Shown: piece after piece, positions 1-8,526 of the stretch
Numbering within the stretch: the first letter of the stretch is position 1
How the letters are laid out: each line of letters opens with the position of its first letter
Origin: M55B129 sp964506505
Lineage (GTDB): Bacteria > Bacillota > Dethiobacteria > DTU022
Direction of reading: 5' to 3'
DNA length: 58,323 nt
NCBI GenBank assembly: GCA_964506505.1
Contig: CAZDKY010000056.1
Span: 1-58,323, forward strand
Translations under genes and position numbers: made by a program
The notes under the pieces: model-generated
What the model was told of the DNA's origin: nothing
What the model saw: only the letters and a program-made list of their open reading frames with translations
Database searches by the model: none

Positions 1-105
1 GGCGGAGCGCCTGTGACACAGGACTTTGCCGACGAGATTGGTGCCGATGGCTGGGCTCCTGATGCCGCTTCGGCCAAGGACCTTGCTTTGAAACTGGTCA
101 GTTAA
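1..105 (+). CDS. Corrinoid (B12-binding) methyltransferase protein, C-terminal fragment
   Basis: The window opens inside this gene; frame 1 gives 34 residues ending at a TAA at 103-105. The tail contains GGAPVTQDFADEIGADGWAP followed by an alanine-rich helix. This is the usual C-terminal end of MttC/MtbC-type cobalamin-binding proteins, where GGAPV and the GADGYAPDA-like stretch close the B12-binding Rossmann domain. In the cell such a protein carries the methyl group between an MttB-type methyltransferase and a methyl-H4folate methyltransferase, and both partners follow directly downstream. The N-terminal helical cap and the DxHxxG motif lie outside the window. Confidence 0.8.
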   Translation, partial: GGAPVTQDFADEIGADGWAPDAASAKDLALKLVS

Positions 106-150
106 GGTGACCGCTCTTAAACCATGTGGAGAAAGGAGAGCAAAGGGAAA

Positions 151-1605
151 ATGAAAAGTAGCTATAAAGCACAGGGTTCAAATTTCCTGCAGGTTCTTTC
201 AGAAGACCAGTGTCGGCGGCTGGTGGCGGCGGCAATGGAGGTTTTAGAGAGGACCGGCGTTACTTATCTGGATGATGAAGCATTAGAAAGGATGAAAAAG
301 GCCGGCTGCTACGTGGATGGTAAAAGAGTACGTATTCCCTTCAGGCTGGTCGAAAAAGCGCTGGCCACTGTTCCGCGTAAAGTATCGCTGTGCAACAGCA
401 GGACTGGTAAAACAGTAATGGAAATGGAAGGTGGCAACGCTTACTTCGGCACTGGTTCTGATACGCCGAATTTCATTGATCCGTATACCCAGGAGAGAAT
501 CAGGGCAAGCAGAAAAACGGTCAACATGGCAGCCAAGGTTATCGATGCTTTGCCAAACCTAAATTTTGTCATGTCCCTGGGAATTGTTCAGGATGTCCAT
601 CAGCTGGTTTATGACCGCTACCAGTTTGAAGCGATGGTCTTGAATACTTCTAAGCCCATAGTGATAACCGCTATTGACGAACCGGGTTATTCGGATATAA
701 TTAAAATGTGTGAGTTGATTGCCGGTGGGGAAGATGAATTGAAAAATCATCCCTTTATGACTCTATATGCGGAACCTATCTCACCGCTGCAGCACCCCAA
801 CGATTCGGCCCGCAAACTAATGCTGGCGGCCAAGAAGGAGCTGCCGGTGGTATATACGCCCTGTATCATGGCTGGCGGTACTGTACCGGCTACCCTGGCC
901 GGGGCAATGGCCAACGGGCTGGCCGAAAGTTTAAGCGGCCTGGTCCTGAACCAGGTAACCGCTGAAGGAAGCCCATTCATCATGGGCGGTGTGTTTACGG
1001 TGATGGATATGCAGACCACAATCTTTTCATACGGCGCGCCTGAATTTGACTTGATGATGGCCGGCCTTGCTGATGTTCATCATTTCCTGGATCTGCCTAT
1101 GTTCGGTACCTGTGGCTGCACTGATGCTAAAGTAGTCGATGAACAGGCTTTAATTGAGGGAGCAATGTCAATATTGCTTACCGCCCAGGGAGGAGCCAAC
1201 CTGAATCACGACGTCGGGTATATCGAGCACGGCAATACTGCATCGCTGGAGTATCTGGCTATTTGTGACGACTTGATTGGTATGGCCAGGAAAGTTGTCA
1301 ACGGAATACAGGTTGATGAGGAAACGCTTGCCCTTGATGTTATCGATAAAGTTGGTCCGGGCGGGCATTTTCTGGCGGAAGATCACACAATGAAACACTT
1401 TAGGGAGGAAACCTGGTATCCGCGGCTGTTCATCAGGCAGATCTACGAAAACTGGGCCGCCGACGGATCAAAAACGCTCTTTGACAGGTCTAATGAACGG
1501 GTCATCGATATCCTCGAGAATTATGAACCCGAACCTCTGCCCAAAGATGTTCAACAAAAGATGAAGAATATTATTGCCGAAGCAGAATCTAAATTAAACA
1601 AATAA
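151..1605 (+). CDS. MttB-family (non-pyrrolysine) corrinoid methyltransferase
   Basis: About 484 residues, the normal size for the trimethylamine methyltransferase (MttB) superfamily. The family moves a methyl group from a quaternary or tertiary amine to a corrinoid protein. The reading frame has no internal TAG, so it belongs to the pyrrolysine-free branch, whose characterised members act on glycine betaine, proline betaine, carnitine or butyrobetaine; the substrate here cannot be read from sequence. An ATG exists at 124, but AAAGGAG at 132-138 lies 12 bases before the ATG at 151, so 151 is preferred. Glycine-rich barrel segments (MAGGTVPATLAGAMANG near residue 250, GPGGHFLAEDHT near 415) are typical. 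It follows the corrinoid gene by 45 bases and is cotranscribed with the genes below. Confidence 0.85.
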   Translation: MKSSYKAQGSNFLQVLSEDQCRRLVAAAMEVLERTGVTYLDDEALERMKKAGCYVDGKRVRIPFRLVEKALATVPRKVSLCNSRTGKTVMEMEGGNAYFGTGSDTPNFIDPYTQERIRASRKTVNMAAKVIDALPNLNFVMSLGIVQDVHQLVYDRYQFEAMVLNTSKPIVITAIDEPGYSDIIKMCELIAGGEDELKNHPFMTLYAEPISPLQHPNDSARKLMLAAKKELPVVYTPCIMAGGTVPATLAGAMANGLAESLSGLVLNQVTAEGSPFIMGGVFTVMDMQTTIFSYGAPEFDLMMAGLADVHHFLDLPMFGTCGCTDAKVVDEQALIEGAMSILLTAQGGANLNHDVGYIEHGNTASLEYLAICDDLIGMARKVVNGIQVDEETLALDVIDKVGPGGHFLAEDHTMKHFREETWYPRLFIRQIYENWAADGSKTLFDRSNERVIDILENYEPEPLPKDVQQKMKNIIAEAESKLNK

Positions 1606-1634
1606 TCACATTAAAAAAGTGGTGAGAATCAGTT

Positions 1635-3650
1635 ATGGCTGAAATGGCAATTGGGATTGATACCGGCGGTACCTTTACTGATGGTGTAGTATTCGATCTG
1701 GAAAATAAAATAGTTAAAGCCGAAGCAAAAGTGGAGACAAGCAGACATGATCTTACCCTTGCTGTAAACCGGTGTCTTGACCGATTGCTGGAAGATTACA
1801 AGAGCAGCAACAGTGGCAATATGGACATAGCAAAGATCAAAATGGTTGCTTTATCTACAACCCTTGCCACTAATGCTATTGTTGAAGGACAGGGGGCTGA
1901 GGTGGGCCTGATTCAAATAGGGTTCGAGATAGAGAAGGGCCTGCCCACCCCCCATTTTTCCGTTGTTCCGGGAGGCTGTACCATCAAGGGACAAATCAGG
2001 GAAGAACTTAACCTGGATCTGGTTGAAAAAGCGGTCCTGGAAATGAAAGATCAGGTTGATGCCTTTGCCGTTTCAGGTTATTTAAGTGTACGCAATCCTG
2101 TCCAGGAAATGGAAGTGGCTGAACTGATCCGTAAACTGACCGGATACCCGGTAGTGGCGGCTCGTCAGCTGAGCAGTGATCTCGGAATGCATGAACGGAC
2201 GGTAACGGCAGTTCTCAATGCCCGTCTGATGCCTCTGATTACCAATTTGATGGATTCTGTAAAAGAGGGTATGGATCGTCTGGCGATCAAAGCTCCCTTG
2301 ATGGTTGTCCGGGGAGACGGCAGCCTGATCAGTGAAACAAAAGCGCGTGAAAAGCCTATCGAAACAATCCTCTCTGGGCCGGCAGCCAGCATTATCGGGG
2401 CTTTAACTTTAACCGGGGTGCGTGACGGCATTGTTGTAGACATGGGGGGAACCACTACCGATATGGCAGTACTTAAAGATGGTCAACCTTCGCTGAACAT
2501 TGAAGGGGCCAGCGTCGGTGGCTGGTTAACCAGAGTGAAGGCAGCCCAGATCACCACAATTGGCCTCGGAGGCGATAGCCTGATCCATGTTTCAAAAAAT
2601 GCTGTTTTAACAGTGGGGCCGCAGAGGGTTTTCCCCCTTTCCTGGATTGCCGCCCAGTACCCGTACCTCACCGATGAGCTTGAAGATATAAGGTCCTATG
2701 ATTCTACGATGATGGATACACACCTGCCGACGATTCTGACCTACATAAAAGATCCGCTGAACATAAAGCTGACTAAAACAGAACAACAGATTATCGACAT
2801 AATCAAGGAAAAGCCGCACACCCTGCAGTATATCAACAAGAAACTGCAGAAAGAAATTGACCTGCTGCCATGGCAAAGGCTGGTCAACGTAGCCTCTGTT
2901 CACCGCGCTTCCCTTACTCCAAGTGATATTCTCCATGTTAACGGCAGCTTGAATCTGTGGAATAAAAGGGCTGCGGAATTGGGAACGGCGGTGCTGGCCG
3001 ACCGTTATCGACAATCGACGGAAACTTTTGTCGAAACGGTGATGGATGAAATCCTGTATAGGCTGGCAGCATTGATTATTGATCGCCTGCTGGAAGAAGA
3101 GGGAGCGGGATTCTCTTTTTCCGCTGAAAAGGGTGGTTCATACCTGCTCAGAAAGCTGATTACAAAAGAAAAGTCCAGTCGGGATGCACAGATAGAGTGG
3201 CTGACAAAGCTTCGTTATCCAATCGTTGCTGTTGGAGCGCCGGTGGAAGCGTATTTCCCAGAACTGGCCGAGAGAATGGGCGCAAATCTCCACATTCCAT
3301 CTTTTGCTGAAGTGGCCAATGCTGTGGGAACAGTCAGCGGCAAGGCAGTGGAAAGAATAACAGTCCTGGTCAAACCCGGCGATGGAGGCGGTTTTCTGGT
3401 TCACACTCCAACAAGGCGTGAATTTTTCATGATCTTTGAAGAAGCCATTGAATATGCCTGCAGAGAAGGAAAAAGATATGTGCGGGAACAGGCTGCAGCT
3501 TCCGGTGCGGCCAATATTGAAACTATAGTCGACCGGCAGGATCATTACAGTAAACTGGCGGCCACCGGCGACAGCAAAAGGCTGGAAAACAGGCTTTTTA
3601 TTGAAAGTGTGATCGAGGTATCAGCGGTTGGCCGGCCATGGAGTGATTGA
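1635..3650 (+). CDS. Hydantoinase/oxoprolinase (HyuA-like) ASKHA ATPase
   Basis: 671 residues. The N-terminus has the HyuA nucleotide-binding signature (GIDTGGTFTDGVVFD, residues 7-21), and the second half of the ATPase fold shows LSGPAASIIGA and VVDMGGTTTDMAVL near residues 245-280. Classical HyuA enzymes open hydantoin or 5-oxoproline rings with ATP and work with a HyuB subunit, but no HyuB is present here. The C-terminal half (about 360-671) is less recognisable. Its place between two mttB-like genes suggests a role in the methyl-transfer system, either processing a cyclic N-methylated substrate or acting as an ATP-dependent corrinoid-protein activator; both are inference. It starts 30 bases after the first MttB. 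About 200 bases without a convincing gene follow. Confidence 0.75.
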   Translation: MAEMAIGIDTGGTFTDGVVFDLENKIVKAEAKVETSRHDLTLAVNRCLDRLLEDYKSSNSGNMDIAKIKMVALSTTLATNAIVEGQGAEVGLIQIGFEIEKGLPTPHFSVVPGGCTIKGQIREELNLDLVEKAVLEMKDQVDAFAVSGYLSVRNPVQEMEVAELIRKLTGYPVVAARQLSSDLGMHERTVTAVLNARLMPLITNLMDSVKEGMDRLAIKAPLMVVRGDGSLISETKAREKPIETILSGPAASIIGALTLTGVRDGIVVDMGGTTTDMAVLKDGQPSLNIEGASVGGWLTRVKAAQITTIGLGGDSLIHVSKNAVLTVGPQRVFPLSWIAAQYPYLTDELEDIRSYDSTMMDTHLPTILTYIKDPLNIKLTKTEQQIIDIIKEKPHTLQYINKKLQKEIDLLPWQRLVNVASVHRASLTPSDILHVNGSLNLWNKRAAELGTAVLADRYRQSTETFVETVMDEILYRLAALIIDRLLEEEGAGFSFSAEKGGSYLLRKLITKEKSSRDAQIEWLTKLRYPIVAVGAPVEAYFPELAERMGANLHIPSFAEVANAVGTVSGKAVERITVLVKPGDGGGFLVHTPTRREFFMIFEEAIEYACREGKRYVREQAAASGAANIETIVDRQDHYSKLAATGDSKRLENRLFIESVIEVSAVGRPWSD

Positions 3651-3850
3651 TGAATGGCTTGAAGAGGGCGGAATAAATCTTTTGGATCAGGAGTGGAAAA
3701 GCAGGAGTCAGATTTAGAAGCCAGAATAAAAATAGTAGTCGGGGTTTCATCAACTGTGCCGTCAGCAGGTGATTGTAACAACAAAAGAAGTTAAAAAATC
3801 AGAGGCAAGGAGGTTTAGCTGCCGGGAAGACAGAATCCGGCAGGAGTAAA

Positions 3851-4645
3851 ATGATTATTATTGGAGAGCTTATCAATTCAACACGCAAGGCAATCAAAAA
3901 AGCGATCGACGAGCAGGATGTAGAATATCTACAGGATTTGGCGATTAAGCAGGAAGAAGCCGGCACAGATTATATTGATGTCAATGCAGGGGCTTATGTT
4001 TATGATGAAACCAAGCATTTGGTCTGGCTGGTGGAAAAAATACAGGAAGTAGTCAAAAAGCCGCTTTCACTGGACAGTCCCAATCCAAAAGCCCTGGAAG
4101 AAGCGATGAAAATTCACAAGGGAGTACCGATGATCAACTCCATCAGCCTGGAAACTGATCGCTACAACAAGATAGCTCCGTTGCTCAAAGATTCAGGAGC
4201 TCAGGTTGTTGCACTGTGCATGAGTGATGAAGGAATGCCTGAATCGGCTGAGGATCGTCTTGAAGTAGGGAAAAAGCTGATCGATAAACTGGATAAAGAT
4301 GGTATTGATTTGACCAATGTTTATCTTGACCCTTTGATTAAGCCTGTCAGTGTGGAGGGTAAGTATGGTCCACAGGCATTGGATGCAATTGAGATGTTTA
4401 AGAAACTGGAGTCAGGAATACATATTACCTGCGGCCTGAGTAACATTTCATTTGGTTTGCCGAATCGATTTCTTTTGAACCAGGCCTTTATTGTCCTGGC
4501 CATGGGCCGGGGTATGGATTCGGCGATCATCGACCCCCTTGATAAAAAGATGATGAGTTTGGTTACAGCGACAAATGTAATTCTGGATATGGATCCCTAT
4601 GCCATGAATTACTTGAAAGCGGCACGTGCCGGTAAGCTGATTTAA
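3851..4645 (+). CDS. Methyltetrahydrofolate:corrinoid methyltransferase
   Basis: 264 residues of the dihydropteroate-synthase-like TIM barrel used by AcsE, MtvA and MtgA proteins, which move a methyl group between a corrinoid protein and tetrahydrofolate. Visible family marks are IIGELINSTRKAI at the N-terminus, YIDVNAGAY near residue 46, LSLDSPNPKALEEA near 72, and GLSNISFGLPNR near 198, the pterin-binding loop with its conserved Asn. A CAGGAG precedes the ATG by a few bases. In an operon with corrinoid and MttB-like proteins it probably runs demethylation, charging H4folate for the Wood-Ljungdahl pathway. The flanking spacers are 200 and 66 bases. Confidence 0.88.
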   Translation: MIIIGELINSTRKAIKKAIDEQDVEYLQDLAIKQEEAGTDYIDVNAGAYVYDETKHLVWLVEKIQEVVKKPLSLDSPNPKALEEAMKIHKGVPMINSISLETDRYNKIAPLLKDSGAQVVALCMSDEGMPESAEDRLEVGKKLIDKLDKDGIDLTNVYLDPLIKPVSVEGKYGPQALDAIEMFKKLESGIHITCGLSNISFGLPNRFLLNQAFIVLAMGRGMDSAIIDPLDKKMMSLVTATNVILDMDPYAMNYLKAARAGKLI

Positions 4646-4711
4646 TAAAAGAGCGCAGATGTTCATCTGCCCGATGGTGGAGATCGCGTGTTCAAGGAAG
4701 GGTGACATGTT

Positions 4712-6133
4712 ATGATTCTCCGTGAATTGAAACCCTTGGATTTTCTAAAACCTGAAGAACTGGAAGCAATTCATCAGGCAGTGCTAACCGTATTGGGAAA
4801 AGCTGGAGTTGAATTTCATTCTCAGGAAGCCAGGGATATCCTCAAAAAGGCGGGAGCCAGAGTTGAGGGAGAAAAAGTGTTTTTCCCCCCGGAATTGGTC
4901 ATGGAACAGGTCGCTCTGGCACCGTCAGAGTTTACACTGCATGCCCGCAATCCCGAGAATAATGTGGTAATTGGCGGTGATTATACGGTTTATGCCCCGG
5001 GGTACGGTTCCCCTTATGTCATGGATTATGTCCAGAATAAAAGGCGCAATGCCACCTATGAGGATTATATCGCTTTCACCAAACTGGCCGGCAGCAGCGA
5101 AAATTTTGATGTTGTAGGCGGTGTGCTGGTGGAGCCAAACGACATCCATGATAATCTCAGACACGCCAAAATGCTTCATGCTTCAGTGAAGTACACCGAT
5201 AAATGCCTGATGGGTAGTGCCATGGGAGCCAAGAAAGCGCAGGAAAGTCTTGAAATGGCAGGCATTGTTTTTGGTGGTATAGACAGGGTGCGAAAAAACC
5301 CGGCCCTCATTTCCCTGATCAATACAAACAGCCCGCTGCAGTTTGATCCGCGGATGTTGGGAGCCATGATGGTCTATGCTCGCAACAATCAGCCGGTAAT
5401 TATCGCCGCCCTGGCGATGACCGGAACGACTTCGGCGGTTACTCTGGCCGGGTCCCTGATTCAGCAGTCAGCCGAAATCCTGGCCGGGATCGTTTTTGCC
5501 CAGCTTGTTAATCCCGGTACGCCAGTTGTTTTCGGCTCGGCTTCCAGCATTGTCGATTTGCGTACCGGAAGCCTGGCTATCGGCAGCCCCGAGTCAGTGA
5601 AGATGTTTTCCGTGATTGCCCAGTTGGCCCGTCATTACGGTGTCCCTTCAAGAGGAGGCGGAGCACTGACTGATGCGCTTATTCCTGATTCCCAGAGTGG
5701 CTATGAATCAATGATGGTTTTAATGAATACGGTCTTGAGTGGAACTAACTTTGTTCTGCATGCCGCCGGCCTTCTGGAAAACTACATGACAATGTCATAT
5801 GAAAAATTCATTAACGACGACGAAATGCTTGGCATGATCAGGAATTTCTCCGGGCGTTTTCCGGTAGATGATGATGCCCTGGCTCTTGATACCATGTTCA
5901 GAGTAGTTGAAGGCGGAAATTTCATCGCTGATGAACACACCTTTAAGCACATGAAAGATATGCGCAATCCCATTGTCAGTTCCAGGCAAAATTATGCCAG
6001 CGCGACCGAATTGACTGATACTGCCCAGCGTGCGCATGAGTACTGCAAGCAGGTTCTTCAGGATTTCCAGAGTCCCCCCTTCGATGAAAAAACGGAAGCA
6101 GAACTTAACAAGTATATTGAAGAATTGGGATAA
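4712..6133 (+). CDS. Second MttB-family corrinoid methyltransferase
   Basis: 473 residues, homologous to the gene at 151-1605 but clearly diverged, and again without an in-frame TAG. Shared landmarks are the N-terminal LSEDQ/LKPEEL-type helix, the region with AMTGTTSAVTLAGSLIQQ near residue 235, and a late VVEGGNFIADEHTFKHM motif near residue 400 that matches GPGGHFLAEDHTMKHF in the first copy. Two paralogues around one methyl-H4folate methyltransferase could mean two related substrates or stepwise removal of methyl groups. A GGAAGGGTGA lies before the ATG at 4712. The gene closes the operon: a perfect hairpin terminator follows within two bases of the stop codon. Confidence 0.85.
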   Translation: MILRELKPLDFLKPEELEAIHQAVLTVLGKAGVEFHSQEARDILKKAGARVEGEKVFFPPELVMEQVALAPSEFTLHARNPENNVVIGGDYTVYAPGYGSPYVMDYVQNKRRNATYEDYIAFTKLAGSSENFDVVGGVLVEPNDIHDNLRHAKMLHASVKYTDKCLMGSAMGAKKAQESLEMAGIVFGGIDRVRKNPALISLINTNSPLQFDPRMLGAMMVYARNNQPVIIAALAMTGTTSAVTLAGSLIQQSAEILAGIVFAQLVNPGTPVVFGSASSIVDLRTGSLAIGSPESVKMFSVIAQLARHYGVPSRGGGALTDALIPDSQSGYESMMVLMNTVLSGTNFVLHAAGLLENYMTMSYEKFINDDEMLGMIRNFSGRFPVDDDALALDTMFRVVEGGNFIADEHTFKHMKDMRNPIVSSRQNYASATELTDTAQRAHEYCKQVLQDFQSPPFDEKTEAELNKYIEELG

Positions 6134-6134
6134 G

Positions 6135-6170
6135 AAAGAAGGGCTGTTCCTTGCGGAACAGCCCTTCTTT
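6135..6170 (+). terminator. Strong intrinsic terminator after the methyltransferase operon
   Basis: Perfect 16-bp stem, AAAGAAGGGCTGTTCC at 6135-6150 and its complement at 6155-6170, around the tetraloop TTGC, ending in a T-rich arm followed by AAATTTT. The A/T-rich ends make it likely to work in both directions. Confidence 0.9.
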
Positions 6171-6524
6171 AAATTTTAAAATCAATAGACTTGGGACAAC
6201 TAACCTGTCACCTGTCCTGTTTGCAGGGCTGATCTGCTATATGCCGTCAGCCTATTTTAATGCAATATTTCTGACAGTGCTGCCCGATGTCGTTCGGGAA
6301 TGGTATGTTTCAGCAGGATGTGGTAGTGTAACAAATAACAGACTTATAATTCATTATTATTTACTAAAGGAAATTAAGCATCTAAGTCAAATAATATATA
6401 TAATTATCTCTTTTAGTTAATGTCAAACTTTTGCGTTTATTAAAATCTGAGAATTTCCAGACTGTTGGATAGGAAAGATGTTTATTTTTACTATCTTGCT
6501 TTGATCTTGCTGGAGGAAGTTATT
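6171..6524. other. AT-rich intergenic region, no gene recognised
   Basis: About 350 bases between the terminator and the leader-like small ORF. An 89-codon open frame overlaps the terminator but has no ribosome binding site and low-complexity composition, so it is not called. The AT-rich part around 6380-6480 probably holds the promoter of the cyclase gene, but no clean -35/-10 pair was identified. Confidence 0.5.
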
Positions 6525-6572
6525 ATGCCCGACATATGTAATTGCCCCCGATCTGTGTATTTACCTTTTTAA
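6525..6572 (+). CDS. Possible 15-residue leader peptide (MPDICNCPRSVYLPF)
   Basis: A GGAGG at 6512-6516 sits eight bases before an ATG at 6525, as good a site as that of the large gene downstream. The frame closes after 15 codons at 6570-6572, 24 bases before the cyclase start codon. The peptide contains Cys-Asn-Cys-Pro and no run of a single amino acid, so a classical attenuator is not obvious. It could be a regulatory upstream ORF or a chance ribosome site. Confidence 0.3.
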   Translation: MPDICNCPRSVYLPF

Positions 6573-6596
6573 AAATAAATTAATATGGAGGTTGCT

Positions 6597-8261
6597 ATGA
6601 GTAAAAACACGGTTGAGATGCTCAGTACTGCAAAGTGGTTTGACCTGACCCAGCCTTTGAGCATTTTTACTCCCCCCTGGCCCAACGAAATGCCGCTGCA
6701 GATTCATTTTTTTAAGCGAGTTACCGGTTCTTTCCACGGGGGTCCCGGGGCCAACGGTCAGTTGATTGAGTGGTCCAACAATACGGGCACGCATCTTGTC
6801 GGACCGCGCGCTTTCCATTCCGGGATGCAGGCTATTGCCGATATCCCCCTGGAAGATGTCACAGGAGAGGGAGTAATCGTTGATATTTCCGATGAAGTAT
6901 CGAACTACAGCCTTTATACACCGGAGATGATCGAAAAAAGGGTCAAGGTTAAAGAAGGTGATATTTTAATCATCAACACCGGTTATCACAAATTTACTTA
7001 TGATCAACCGGATGTTAAAAACCCCGAAGCACAGGCTGGAATTGAAAACAAGGAATTCTCCTACCTGGTCCGGCATCCCGGCCCAGCTCCCGGTTTCTTT
7101 GAATGGGCCCTGGAGAAAAAGCTGAAGATGATCGGCGTAGACTGCGGCTGTGCCGAACATCCCATGAACACAAATATTCGTTATATCCACCCGACTGAAT
7201 TTGAAAAGGCCAGAGCCAAACTTAAAGAAACCCATGGTAAAACCTGGGAAGAAATGTTTCCTCCCGATGAGTATTACAAGCTGACCCACATTACCATGCC
7301 CAAGGAAGGCCTGCTTCTGACAGAATCACTGGGTGGTCAGATCAATGAATTGAAAAACCAGCGGGCCTGGATCATCGTCGGGGCTCTCCCCTTCACGGAG
7401 GTGGAATCAGCCTGGTCTCGGGTGGCTGCCCTGCAGGCGCCTGAAGGAATGAGCGACGATGAATTCTTTGCCGCAATGAAAGAAGCTAAAATGTTCGATC
7501 TTTCGGTGCCCTTCAGCATTCAAACTCCGCAATGGGCTAACTATATACCGCTGGTTGTCCAATACACCAAGAGGGTGCAAAGCAACTTTTTCGGTCTCGG
7601 CCGCAATAATGCCCACTGCAAATGCAGTTTTCATATCGCTACTCACATGGATGGCGAACCTCACTTTTATTCAAACGGCAGAACAATCGGACAGACTCCT
7701 TTCGATTTCTGGATCGGCCAGGCAGCTATTGCCGATATTTCAGAGCATGTGAGTGATTCCAGTGTTTATACTCCGGCCATGATTGAAGAAGCTGTTGAAG
7801 TCAAAGAAGGAGATATTCTTATTGTAAAGACCGGTTACGGAAATTATGGTTGGGCCAGCCCTGATTCTGATGAATTCAGATATATGATCAAACACCCCGG
7901 CCCATCGCCGGACTTTGCTGAGTGGTGTCGGAAGAAGAAAATCAGATGGCTCGGTGTTGACTGCGTGGCTATGGAACATCCGATGAACACGATTCAGCGT
8001 CAAATTCATCCTAAAACTTTTGAAGAGGCGAACAGAAAACTGATGGAGCAGTACGGCAAAGATTGGGATGAGATGTACCCACTGGATAAATATTACCAGG
8101 ATATGCATTTCAACCTTTTCCCCTTTGGCATAGTCCATGCCGAAAACCTGGGGAAAGATCTCAATAACCTGTCTTCGGGACGCTACTTTATCGGTTGTTT
8201 CCTGCAGAAAGGGATGGAGCTTGCCTCCTGCTGGGCCCGCTTTATTGCCTGGAAGGAGTAA
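6597..8261 (+). CDS. Tandem cyclase-family (PF04199-like) hydrolase
   Basis: 554 residues made of two homologous halves of about 280 residues. Each begins with a FDLTQPLSIFTPPW / FDLSVPFSIQTPQW stretch and carries matching later blocks (VKEGDILIINTGY / VKEGDILIVKTGY; GVDCGCAEHPMNT / GVDCVAMEHPMNT). The family includes kynurenine formamidase and isatin hydrolase, metal-dependent amidohydrolases with an HxGTHxDxPxH motif. The second half keeps most of it (HIATHMDGEPHF); the first half reads NNTGTHLVGPRAFH and lacks the first His and the Asp, so it may be non-catalytic. Start 6597 is chosen over the upstream ATG at 6585 because GGAGG at 6587-6591 fits 6597. It lies downstream of the methyltransferase operon but behind its own terminator. 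Confidence 0.8.
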   Translation: MSKNTVEMLSTAKWFDLTQPLSIFTPPWPNEMPLQIHFFKRVTGSFHGGPGANGQLIEWSNNTGTHLVGPRAFHSGMQAIADIPLEDVTGEGVIVDISDEVSNYSLYTPEMIEKRVKVKEGDILIINTGYHKFTYDQPDVKNPEAQAGIENKEFSYLVRHPGPAPGFFEWALEKKLKMIGVDCGCAEHPMNTNIRYIHPTEFEKARAKLKETHGKTWEEMFPPDEYYKLTHITMPKEGLLLTESLGGQINELKNQRAWIIVGALPFTEVESAWSRVAALQAPEGMSDDEFFAAMKEAKMFDLSVPFSIQTPQWANYIPLVVQYTKRVQSNFFGLGRNNAHCKCSFHIATHMDGEPHFYSNGRTIGQTPFDFWIGQAAIADISEHVSDSSVYTPAMIEEAVEVKEGDILIVKTGYGNYGWASPDSDEFRYMIKHPGPSPDFAEWCRKKKIRWLGVDCVAMEHPMNTIQRQIHPKTFEEANRKLMEQYGKDWDEMYPLDKYYQDMHFNLFPFGIVHAENLGKDLNNLSSGRYFIGCFLQKGMELASCWARFIAWKE

Positions 8262-8283
8262 TTAAGAGCTTTAAAGGTTAACT

Positions 8284-8322
8284 AAAGGAGCCCTCAGCAG
8301 CCGGCGGAGGGCTCCTTTTTTT
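8284..8322 (+). terminator. Intrinsic terminator of the cyclase gene
   Basis: 12-bp stem AAAGGAGCCCTC / GAGGGCTCCTTT (8284-8295 and 8307-8318) with an 11-base loop, followed by a T run to 8322. Confidence 0.9.
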
Positions 8323-8460
8323 GGGTACACCCGGGATAAAGGCACAGTATAACGGGTGAAAAGCCCTGCACACGCCCGCGCGCCCTGTAGCGGATGATCG
8401 GCTGACTTGGCAGGAATTAGCTACTGTTAAATAGGTAAAAAGGCGACAGTTGATAAACTC

Positions 8461-8505
8461 AATTCCCGCGTATTTTATAACATAGTTATAATTTTATCGG
8501 GAATT
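8461..8505. promoter_or_regulatory. Nested dyad, possible operator
   Basis: Two inverted repeats share nearly one centre: outer arms AATTCCCG (8461-8468) and CGGGAATT (8498-8505), inner arms TTATAAC (8475-8481) and GTTATAA (8485-8491). Direct copies of GTTGATAA(A/G) flank the structure. It lies upstream of the genes at 8527 and 8706 and looks like a regulator site. The rest of 8323-8526 holds nothing recognisable. Confidence 0.4.
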
Positions 8506-8526
8506 TCGGTTGATAAGTTATTTTAG

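Noticed and set aside
2607..3014. Minus-strand frame of 135 codons inside the HyuA-like gene
   Set aside because: Shadow of a well-supported plus-strand gene; no motif or ribosome site.
151..6133. Possible pyrrolysine-containing MttB proteins
   Set aside because: Neither MttB-like frame contains an in-frame TAG; both run uninterrupted, so they belong to the non-pyrrolysine branch.
6151..6420. 89-codon plus-strand frame after the methyltransferase operon
   Set aside because: It starts inside the terminator hairpin, has no ribosome binding site, and shows no domain.
8323..8460. Riboswitch upstream of the methyltransferase
   Set aside because: The GC-rich stretch has no recognisable aptamer core; only the later nested dyad is structured.
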